From NCBI GenBank assembly GCA_963676905.2, contig CAXXVE010000001.1, forward strand, positions 806,001 to 870,000: a DNA stretch of 64,000 nucleotides. Reading direction: 5' to 3'. Each line of letters starts with the position of its first letter. Within the stretch, counting starts at the first letter, position 1. Positions 43,364-50,532 of the stretch are shown in pieces. Under the pieces are notes generated by a model. The model did no database searches and was not told the origin of the DNA. It worked only from the letters and a program-made list of their open reading frames with translations. The DNA is from Oceanispirochaeta sp963676905 (GTDB lineage Bacteria > Spirochaetota > Spirochaetia > DSM-2461). A program made the translations under genes and the position numbers.

Positions 43364-43694
43364 TTTCCGCTCTTTTCATCAAATAACTGAACTGATCCAG
43401 TCTTTTCTGATAGGAATAATCTCCAGGATAAAGGACAAACACTATATCGTATGACTGATCCATTTCCTTTTTTTGTTTTCTGTAAAACTCTCTGAAGATT
43501 CTTTTTGTATAGTTCCGCTCTACGGCAGTTCCGAATTTACGGACTATGGTCACAGCAAAACGGCTGTAAGGTAAAGAGCTCTTTAAAAATAAAATCTTTG
43601 CCCCGCGGCATTTAAATACTTTACCGCTAGCAAAGATTCTATTCAGATCAGATTTTTTTCCTAACCGCTCTTGCTTAGTAAGGTTTTCTTTCAT
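43356..43694 (-). CDS. rnpA: ribonuclease P protein component, start inside rpmH
   Basis: RnpA binds the RNase P RNA and matures tRNA 5' ends. The opening LTKQERLGKKSDLNRIF and the basic RNAGR-like VERNYTKRIFREFYRK segment identify it. I chose the ATG at 43694 (112 residues). A TTG two codons earlier (43700) is possible. Either start lies inside the 3' end of rpmH, in a different frame, so about 20 bases are shared. A ribosome site is not evident, so translation probably depends on rpmH. Confidence 0.93.
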   Translation of the reverse strand: MKENLTKQERLGKKSDLNRIFASGKVFKCRGAKILFLKSSLPYSRFAVTIVRKFGTAVERNYTKRIFREFYRKQKKEMDQSYDIVFVLYPGDYSYQKRLDQFSYLMKRAEIV

Positions 43695-43830
43695 CGGCAA
43701 CAGAAAGTTTCTTTCTTCCCTTGCGTCTTCTTCTAGAAAGTACAGCTCTACCGGCTTTTGTAGCCATTCTGGCGCGAAAACCGAATTTTCTATTTCTTTT
43801 AGTCTTGCTAGGCTGATATGTACGTTTCAT
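43675..43830 (-). CDS. rpmH: 50S ribosomal protein L34
   Basis: A 51-residue L34, starting MKRTYQPSKTKRNRKFGF and running through RMATKAGRAVLSRRRRKGRK to the TAA at 43675. Bacterial L34 is usually about 44-46 residues; this copy has a short extra tail (LSVADERKPY region) in exactly the stretch that overlaps rnpA. GAGGAG lies 8-10 bases before the ATG, and a strong promoter is located 45-70 bases upstream. Confidence 0.95.
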   Translation of the reverse strand: MKRTYQPSKTKRNRKFGFRARMATKAGRAVLSRRRRKGRKKLSVADERKPY

Positions 43831-43874
43831 ATATTTTAACTCCTCTAATAGTAGTCAGTTCTTTAAGTGTGCAT

Positions 43875-43903
43875 AATATACGGTTAAGTGATAAGTATGT
43901 CAA
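43875..43903 (-). promoter_or_regulatory. strong promoter for rpmH-rnpA-yidD-yidC-jag
   Basis: On the minus strand TTGACA (43903-43898), a 17-base spacer, TATATT (43880-43875). Transcription should start near 43868, leaving a leader of about 38 bases with GAGGAG. It separates the ribosomal block from the dnaA block. Confidence 0.8.
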
Positions 43904-43909
43904 CTCTCA

Positions 43910-44347
43910 TTAATTATCTCCCTGAAGCTTTTTCCTCAAATTTTCAAGCCTCAGTTTAAGTTCATCATCTTTGATGGATTTCATATTCCCTTTGTAATCA
44001 CGCTTCTCGGGTTCCGGTGGAGCTGATTCCACCTCCACAACTTTTCGCTCCGGTATCTTCTGATCCTTCAAATACATAGAGACAGAATGAATATTCAAAT
44101 TTGCATATTTCTGATTCAGACGCCTTAAAATTGCAGTCTGGTTCATTTTGAACACCTGAATCCAGCCGGGATGATCGAAGGATACTTTTATGGATCCGTT
44201 CTCAATGTCCTCGAGGCGGCAGTGGTCAGCCAGACGGCTGTCCTGAAGAATATCGCTCCATTTCCGATTAATATTCACATAGGATTGAGACTCTTTCTGA
44301 ACATTTCTGTCAAAGAGAAGGGAGATAATTTCTTCAGCTTTTTCCAT
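43910..44347 (-). CDS. DUF721 / DciA-like protein
   Basis: A 145-residue DUF721 protein from the ATG at 44347, which has GGAG upstream. The longer frame to 44398 is unlikely. The DUF721 fold is seen in IENGSIKVSFDHPGWIQVF and the following helix. The C-terminal 50 residues are charged and probably disordered. Members called DciA load or help the replicative helicase DnaB in bacteria lacking DnaC. Its place after recF in the dnaA block agrees with that, but the link is inferred. It overlaps recF by 14 bases. Confidence 0.8.
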   Translation of the reverse strand: MEKAEEIISLLFDRNVQKESQSYVNINRKWSDILQDSRLADHCRLEDIENGSIKVSFDHPGWIQVFKMNQTAILRRLNQKYANLNIHSVSMYLKDQKIPERKVVEVESAPPEPEKRDYKGNMKSIKDDELKLRLENLRKKLQGDN

Positions 44348-45422
44348 CAAATTTCTCCAGCTGCCCGTTTTCGACTCTAAAGTATAGAGAATTATCATCT
44401 CTGTTACTCAGGTATCCCGGAAGAAAAGTATAAAAAATCTGTTCATACCGGGGAAAAAGATCCATCATCCGCTTCCGCTTCTCTCCATCAAGCTCCAGGA
44501 GGACGTCATCCACAAGAAGTACGGGATTCCGTCCGCTTAACAGCTGATAAAACTCAGACTGCAGAATACGGAGGAGAAGGGAGATAATTCTGAGCTGCCC
44601 TGTCGAGGCATAATCATTAAAATTGAGATCCCCCTGCATTACTGTGAATGAATCACGATGAGGACCTGACATAGTCAGACCGTACTGAAGTTCCTTTTCC
44701 ACCTTACTCATCATGTAATTCAAAATATCCTTGCGATTGTCCTGTTTCCAGGATCTGTTATACGCAAGGTTCAGTACGGCATCGGATCCGCTGATCTTCG
44801 AATAGTAGTCTGAAAAGGATCCGTTGAGAAAATCAATCAGTTCCCTTCTCTTTTCAATAAGGACAAGGCCTCTGTCAATCAACTGCTCCGTATAGACAGG
44901 AAGCATATCAGACTGCTTTTTCTTGAGCAGAAAGTTCCGCTCTTTAAGAATTTTTCTGTATTCCCGCAGATGATTTATATAGAGGGGATCATGGAGACTG
45001 AGGCATTGATCAAGATAGATCCTTTTTTTCTCGGGACTGCCGTTCACAAAGTAGATATCATTATGGCAGAAGACAATGCAGGGCATATTGGAAAGAATAT
45101 CCTTTCTGTCGCTTACATTTTTGCCGTTGAGCCTTATTTTTTTTCCCTGGCTGTCAAGAAAAACATCCAGTCTGTTGGAAACGAAGTCAGAGGAGTGAAG
45201 AAACTGTCCGGAGATGTAAAAATTCTCGGTTCCCTCCCGGATCAGGGTTTTATCATTCTTGATCCGGAAGGAAGACGCATAGCAAAGATAGTAGAGCATT
45301 TCCAGAAAATTGCTCTTGCCCTGTCCGTTTTTTCCTACAAGGAAAATTTCTTTGCAGGACAGATCAATTTCCTGTTCTGCCAAATTTCTGAAATTTTTAA
45401 ATTTTACAGAAGTGAATCCCAA
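44334..45422 (-). CDS. recF: DNA replication and repair protein RecF
   Basis: An SMC-like ATPase for gap repair. Walker A GKNGQGKSNFLEMLYYL at about residue 31, the signature-like TSGPHRD-type YGLTMSGPHRDSF, and Walker B LLVDDVLLELDGEKR are present in the right order in 362 residues. The start is a TTG two bases after the dnaN stop. An ATG is not available at the conserved N-terminus, so expression is likely coupled to dnaN. Confidence 0.95.
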   Translation of the reverse strand: MGFTSVKFKNFRNLAEQEIDLSCKEIFLVGKNGQGKSNFLEMLYYLCYASSFRIKNDKTLIREGTENFYISGQFLHSSDFVSNRLDVFLDSQGKKIRLNGKNVSDRKDILSNMPCIVFCHNDIYFVNGSPEKKRIYLDQCLSLHDPLYINHLREYRKILKERNFLLKKKQSDMLPVYTEQLIDRGLVLIEKRRELIDFLNGSFSDYYSKISGSDAVLNLAYNRSWKQDNRKDILNYMMSKVEKELQYGLTMSGPHRDSFTVMQGDLNFNDYASTGQLRIISLLLRILQSEFYQLLSGRNPVLLVDDVLLELDGEKRKRMMDLFPRYEQIFYTFLPGYLSNRDDNSLYFRVENGQLEKFDGKS

Positions 45423-45424
45423 TG

Positions 45425-46531
45425 TCAGTCCATCTGCATGGGCATGATTATATGGAAATAATCTGATTCCGGTTCACATTTAAGGGTAACGGCCCTGTTG
45501 GCCTCTGAAAATTCAAGTTTAAGAGAATCCTCTTTGATAACCTTAAGGGGATCCTGCAGATAAATGTAGTTCACAGCCAGTCTGATCTCCTCACCGGCAT
45601 AATCGCAGGGAATGTCCTCATCGGCCATACCGATTTCACTCTCTTCTGACTTCAGGTTGAGATTTCCTTCACTGAAAGTCAGATAGATTCTCTTTGACTT
45701 CTGTTCGGCAAGAAGGGAAACACGTTTGAGTGCTTCATTGAAACCGCTTCTGTCGATGATGACCTCATATTCCTGGCTATCGGGAATAACTCTTGAAAAG
45801 TTGGGGAACTGTCCCTCAATAAGGGTTGAAGTAATTTTCTGGTTGTCGAACTTCACATATATGGTCTTATCAGTTACAGCAAGAGACAGGTTTCCCTCTC
45901 CTGAAGAAAGTTTCTTGATAAGGTTAAGAATCTTGGGAGGAATGATCACTCCGCTGAAATCACTGAAATCAGATTCGGGATCCGCAGAAATATAGGATAG
46001 CCTTCTACCGTCGGTGGCAACCATTAACAGCGAGTTGTCGTTTTTCTCCATATACACACCGTTCATAAAGTAACGGGCTTCATCAACAGAGATGGAAAAG
46101 ATAGTCTGGGAGATCATATCATTGAAAAGTCCCTGGGAAATTTCAAAATAACCGCTCTCCTCAATATCCTGAAGCTCGGGAAATTTTTCTGCAGAGATGC
46201 AGTTCAGTTCAAAAACAATCTTCTTGTCCATGGGTTTTATGGAGAGACGCTCGTTCTCATTCTGCTCAAAGGTGATCTCTCCATCGGGAAGAGAACGGAG
46301 TATCCCCAGAAATTTATCACAGAACACAGTTGTACTGCCTGGAATTTCAACAACAGCAGGAATAGTCGTTTCAAATCCTACCTTAAGATCAGTTGCTTTA
46401 ATTGTAAGGGTATCGTCTTTAGCTTCCAGAAGGACATTGGAAAGAATGGAAAGGGCATTTCTTGAAGAGATGATTTCCTGGGCTATAGATATTTCTTTTA
46501 CGATTACGCTTTTATCACAGATAAATTTCAT
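45425..46531 (-). CDS. dnaN: DNA polymerase III beta sliding clamp
   Basis: The 368-residue clamp shows the three-domain layout. It opens KFICDKSVIVKEISIAQEII and has MVATDGRRLSYISA in the middle domain. The conserved ending is a variant of the usual PMRI/PMQL (IIMPMQMD). It is the second gene of the dnaA block, 336 bases from dnaA. Confidence 0.97.
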   Translation of the reverse strand: MKFICDKSVIVKEISIAQEIISSRNALSILSNVLLEAKDDTLTIKATDLKVGFETTIPAVVEIPGSTTVFCDKFLGILRSLPDGEITFEQNENERLSIKPMDKKIVFELNCISAEKFPELQDIEESGYFEISQGLFNDMISQTIFSISVDEARYFMNGVYMEKNDNSLLMVATDGRRLSYISADPESDFSDFSGVIIPPKILNLIKKLSSGEGNLSLAVTDKTIYVKFDNQKITSTLIEGQFPNFSRVIPDSQEYEVIIDRSGFNEALKRVSLLAEQKSKRIYLTFSEGNLNLKSEESEIGMADEDIPCDYAGEEIRLAVNYIYLQDPLKVIKEDSLKLEFSEANRAVTLKCEPESDYFHIIMPMQMD

Positions 46532-46867
46532 TTGGATCCCCTATTAAGCATTATATGAAGAATAATAAAAAATAAATTCTCTCTTGTATAGAATAAATTA
46601 TGATGATTTCTCATCGATTTATACACAGATAAGATAACTCTCTCCTATTATCTTATTACAAATTTAAAGAGTAATAGTAATAATAGGGGCTGTGAATTTG
46701 TGAATTCAGGGCTTAAATCATTTAAGCAAAGAATTTTAAGCCTGTTTAAAAGTTGTTTACAGTCAGGCCCTGTTTTCCACAATATTCATTAATAATCCAT
46801 GAATATCACTCGGGGGGCTGAAAACCCGCCCCTTATCACTTTGAATTCACAGACTTATCAACAGCCC
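46532..46867. other. dnaN-dnaA intergenic region, 336 bases
   Basis: AT-rich, with no gene visible. It holds two one-mismatch DnaA boxes, TTTTCCACA (46773-46781) and TTATCAACA (46856-46864), and a small G/C hairpin (about 46812-46832) that could stop dnaA transcripts although no T-run follows. A TATAAT (46550-46555, minus strand) lies about 19 bases before dnaN. It has no perfect DnaA box, so it is a weaker origin candidate than the dnaA-gyrB gap. Confidence 0.5.
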
Positions 46868-48235
46868 TTAAGTTTCCTTGATGGATCTGATCAGCTCCTG
46901 AAGTGTCGGTTCAATGGTGGAGTCTGTTTTAATCCTGTCTTCGATCCTCTGACAGGAGTGCATTACGGTAGTATGGTCTCTGCCTCCGAACTCCAGACCG
47001 ATCTCAGTTGTGGAGAAGTCGGTAATCTCCCTTATAATGTACATGGCTATCTGTCTGGGAAAAGTAATCTGTTTGGTTCTTTTCTTTCCCTTTAGATCAC
47101 TGAGAGTAACATTAAAGTATTCAGCCACCTGCTTCTGGATCTTATCGATGGTTATATTGGTCTGAATGGGTGATGAGAAGAACTGTTTCAGCTGCTGTCT
47201 GGCTATTTCGGGAGATATCTCCTTCTGAACCAGCTCGGCATAGGCTACAATACTTGTGAGAGCCGCTTCCAGATCTCTGATATTCGTATTTATGTTCTGA
47301 CTGATAAGTTCCAGAATCTCATCGGAGATAACAACATTTCTGTCTTCCAGTTTTTTGCGCAGAATTGCATAACGTGTTTCATAATTTGGCGGATGCAGGT
47401 CAACATTGAGACCCCTTACAAATCTGTTTTTAAGACGGTCTGCAAAGTTTTTCAGTTCTGAAGGCGGGCGGTCACAAGTGAAGACCATCTGCTTGTTTGC
47501 GTCATAGAGTGCATTAAAGGTATGGAAAAGCTCTTCCTGTGTACCTTTTTTATCCTGAAGGTCATGAATATCATCAATCAGCAGAATATCCGCATTTCTA
47601 TACTTGTTTTTAAAGTGAGTCTGTTTCTTTGTATTAATGGACTCGATAAAGTCATTTATAAACGTTTCCGCCGGAATATAAACAATTTTCATCTCAGGGC
47701 GGTTTTTGTGGATGGCATTTCCTATGGACTGCATCAGATGGGTCTTTCCGAGGCCGACTCCTCCATATATAAGACAGGGGTTATATTTTGATCCCGGATT
47801 CTCGGCAATGGCCTTGGAGGCATTGGCTGCGAAGGAGTTGTTGTTTCCGACAACAAAATTTTCAAATGTATAGTCTTCTCTCAGCTGAGGATGGGGTTCT
47901 AGATTCTGTTTCGGCTCTTCATTAACAGGTTCACTCCTGTTTTCATCAGGAGTCGAGGGTTCCTGGTCTTTGCTTCTGTTTTCAATTTCAAAATCAAGGG
48001 TTAGTTCAATACCTGAAATTTCAAGGAGTCTGTTTTCAATTGCAGAGGTGTAACGCTGTTTGAGCTGTGACTGTATAAAACGGGAAGGGATGCTGAGAAT
48101 GATCTTGTCTCTTGTGGATTCGATATAGTGAATGTTCTGGAAATACATGTTGTATTCCTGATCTGATATCTCTTTTTCCTCTCTCAGCTGCTTAATTGTT
48201 TCATCCCAGAAGATGCTGTAGTCAAATTCGTTCAT
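46868..48235 (-). CDS. dnaA: chromosomal replication initiator DnaA
   Basis: A 455-residue DnaA. The N-terminal DnaB-contact domain (about 1-85) is joined by an acidic linker to the AAA+ domain, with Walker A YGGVGLGKTHLMQSIG and Walker B DILLIDDIHDL. The box-binding helix-turn-helix ends FPRQIAMYIIREITDFSTTE followed by FGGRDHTTVMHSCQRIE. GAGG precedes the ATG. The upstream gap with DnaA boxes could allow the protein to repress its own gene. Confidence 0.97.
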   Translation of the reverse strand: MNEFDYSIFWDETIKQLREEKEISDQEYNMYFQNIHYIESTRDKIILSIPSRFIQSQLKQRYTSAIENRLLEISGIELTLDFEIENRSKDQEPSTPDENRSEPVNEEPKQNLEPHPQLREDYTFENFVVGNNNSFAANASKAIAENPGSKYNPCLIYGGVGLGKTHLMQSIGNAIHKNRPEMKIVYIPAETFINDFIESINTKKQTHFKNKYRNADILLIDDIHDLQDKKGTQEELFHTFNALYDANKQMVFTCDRPPSELKNFADRLKNRFVRGLNVDLHPPNYETRYAILRKKLEDRNVVISDEILELISQNINTNIRDLEAALTSIVAYAELVQKEISPEIARQQLKQFFSSPIQTNITIDKIQKQVAEYFNVTLSDLKGKKRTKQITFPRQIAMYIIREITDFSTTEIGLEFGGRDHTTVMHSCQRIEDRIKTDSTIEPTLQELIRSIKET

Positions 48236-48604
48236 ACGACCTCGTTAACAGTTTTTCCACAGATAGATTTTCATTCTAATCGATTATTCAAAAAAAATGG
48301 AAAAAATCATCAATAATTTATTATAGCCCCTGGAAAACCGGGTAAATCATTACATAGAAAAGTTTTACGTCATGGATCCACAGCTCTGTGGATAAAATTC
48401 AAATTTATCACCAGCGTAATGAATTCTATTAATCTATATAACGCAAAATTTTAAATATACTTATCCACAAATTATCAACAGGCGGATCGAGGTGTATATT
48501 AGGGGAATTTAAGTCTTGTGACAAGGCGTGTGCTCATCTTTACTTTTTTATTACGTGGATATATAATTATTCAATCTTTTCAAATAACTTTTTTAGGTAT
48601 AACT
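48236..48604. other. probable chromosomal replication origin (oriC), dnaA-gyrB gap
   Basis: A 369-base gap between divergent genes. Perfect DnaA boxes lie at 48387-48395 (TGTGGATAA) and 48461-48469 (TTATCCACA). One-mismatch boxes are at 48253-48261 (TTTTCCACA) and 48472-48480 (TTATCAACA), the last 11 bases from its neighbour. Between the perfect boxes lies an AT-rich run (48396-48460) suitable for unwinding. All flanking genes point away: dnaA leftward and gyrB rightward, as expected at an origin. The origin is inferred from boxes and orientation; no skew was computed. Confidence 0.75.
48539..48567 (+). promoter_or_regulatory. promoter for gyrB-gyrA
   Basis: TTTACT (48539-48544), 17-base spacer, TATAAT (48562-48567), with TSS about 30 bases before the gyrB ATG. 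It is an ordinary sigma70-type site with a weak -35. Confidence 0.55.
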
Positions 48605-50512
48605 ATGCAGGATAATTACGATGCTCAACACATCCAGATTCTTAAGGGTCTGGAGGCTGTGCGCAAGAGACCGGGTATGTATATCGGTTCTACGGGACCG
48701 GAAGGCTTACATCACCTCGTTTATGAAATAGTTGACAACAGTATTGATGAGGCCCTGGCCGGATACTGTAAGAAAATCAGCGTATACATAGAAGAGGGTA
48801 ACATTATCCGGGTTGTAGATGACGGCCGCGGTATTCCTGTTGATTTGCACCCTGTGGAGAATGTCAGTGCCCTTGAAGTGGTCATGACAAAACTTCATGC
48901 GGGTGGAAAATTCGATAAGGATACCTATAAAGTTTCCGGCGGACTGCACGGTGTTGGTGTTTCCGTTGTAAACGCGCTGTCCGAATGGTGTGAAGTTTCA
49001 GTACACAGAGATTCAGAAATTCACTATCAGAAATATAATATCGGCGTACCCCTCGAACCTGTTAAAACAATAGGTTCAACTGACAAGACTGGAACGATTG
49101 TCCGCTTCCAGGCTGACAGCGACATCTTTGAAGAGCTGGAATACAGCTATGATATTCTTTCCAACAGACTCAGAGAGCTTGCCTTCCTGAACAAGGGAAT
49201 CGAGATTAATCTTATCGATGAACGAGTTACCCCCGAAAAGGAGAGATCCTTTATGTTCGAGGGTGGAGTCATGTCTTTTGTTCAGTATCTGAACAAGTCA
49301 AAGACTCCCATTTTTGAGACTCCCGTCTACTTTGAATTTGAAAAGGACAATGTGGTTGTTGAGGTATCCCTTCAGTATAATGAAGGCTATGCGGAAACTA
49401 TATTTTCTTATGTAAACAATATTAATACCCGTGAGGGTGGTACCCACCTCTCCGGATTCAAGGCAGCTCTGACAAGAACTCTCAATGAGTTTATGAAAAA
49501 TTCAAAGCTTGCAAAGAAGATGGATGAAAACCTCACTGGTGACGACGTTCGTGAGGGCCTGACCTGCGTTATTTCCGTTAAGGTTCCCGAACCCCAGTTC
49601 GAGGGTCAGACAAAAACCAAACTTGGAAACTCAGAAGTCAGAGGTATCGTCGAGTCCATCGTCAATGAAAGACTGACAACTTACCTGGAAGAGAATCCCG
49701 GTGTTATCGATATTATTCTGGACAAGTCCATTACAGCTTCCAAGGCGAGAGCAGCAGCAAGAAGAGCCAGAGACCTTACCAGGCGTAAGGGCTTCCTGGA
49801 GAGCAGCGGCCTTCCCGGCAAGCTTGCCGACTGTGCCGACAAGGATCCCAGAAACTGTGAGGTCTACATCGTTGAGGGAGACTCGGCGGGCGGATCTGCC
49901 AAAATGGGACGTGACAGAAAATTCCAGGCCATCCTTCCTCTCTGGGGAAAGATGATCAATGTTGAAAAGACAAGACTTGAAAAGGTTCTCTCCAATGAGA
50001 AGATGCTCCCCGTTATCACGGCTCTGGGAGCCAATGTGGGCGATGAGTTCAACCTTGAAAAGCTCCGTTATCACAAGGTAATCATCATGGCGGATGCCGA
50101 CGTTGACGGTTCTCATATCAGAACCCTGCTTTTAACCTTTTTCTTCCGTTATATGCAGCCTCTGATTGAGAACGGACATGTCTACCTTGCAATGCCGCCG
50201 CTTTATAAGATTACAGTAAATAGCAAGGCTCATTATGTGTATGATGATGCCGAGAAAGATAATTTTATGGCTTCTATCGATGTACCCGAGGAAAAAATCG
50301 GTATACAGAGATACAAAGGTCTTGGTGAGATGAACCCCGAACAGCTCTGGGAAACCACCATGAACCCCGAAACCAGACTAATGAAACAGGTCAAACTTGA
50401 GGATTTTGTAGCTGCAGATGAAATTTTTACAACCCTTATGGGTGAGGACGTACCTCCCAGACGTCAGTTCATCGAAGATAATGCGTTGGCCGTATCAAAT
50501 CTTGATATTTAA
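48605..50512 (+). CDS. gyrB: DNA gyrase subunit B
   Basis: The ATPase subunit of gyrase, 635 residues from the ATG at 48605. The frame also extends upstream to 48518, but that leader is unlike GyrB. It has the N-terminal EAVRKRPGMYIGSTGPEGLH and VVDDGRGIPVDLHP, then the TOPRIM region with EGDSAGGSAKMGRDRKFQAI and DADVDGSHIRTLLLTFF. The conserved PLRGK reads PLWGK here. The C-terminus ends in RFIEDN-type sequence. gyrA follows after 20 bases. Confidence 0.97.
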   Translation: MQDNYDAQHIQILKGLEAVRKRPGMYIGSTGPEGLHHLVYEIVDNSIDEALAGYCKKISVYIEEGNIIRVVDDGRGIPVDLHPVENVSALEVVMTKLHAGGKFDKDTYKVSGGLHGVGVSVVNALSEWCEVSVHRDSEIHYQKYNIGVPLEPVKTIGSTDKTGTIVRFQADSDIFEELEYSYDILSNRLRELAFLNKGIEINLIDERVTPEKERSFMFEGGVMSFVQYLNKSKTPIFETPVYFEFEKDNVVVEVSLQYNEGYAETIFSYVNNINTREGGTHLSGFKAALTRTLNEFMKNSKLAKKMDENLTGDDVREGLTCVISVKVPEPQFEGQTKTKLGNSEVRGIVESIVNERLTTYLEENPGVIDIILDKSITASKARAAARRARDLTRRKGFLESSGLPGKLADCADKDPRNCEVYIVEGDSAGGSAKMGRDRKFQAILPLWGKMINVEKTRLEKVLSNEKMLPVITALGANVGDEFNLEKLRYHKVIIMADADVDGSHIRTLLLTFFFRYMQPLIENGHVYLAMPPLYKITVNSKAHYVYDDAEKDNFMASIDVPEEKIGIQRYKGLGEMNPEQLWETTMNPETRLMKQVKLEDFVAADEIFTTLMGEDVPPRRQFIEDNALAVSNLDI

Positions 50513-50532
50513 CAGCCTCATAGGAGTCGATT

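Noticed and set aside
46532..46867. dnaN-dnaA gap as the main oriC
   Set aside because: It has only one-mismatch DnaA boxes and lies within a co-oriented block, whereas the dnaA-gyrB gap has perfect boxes and divergent genes.
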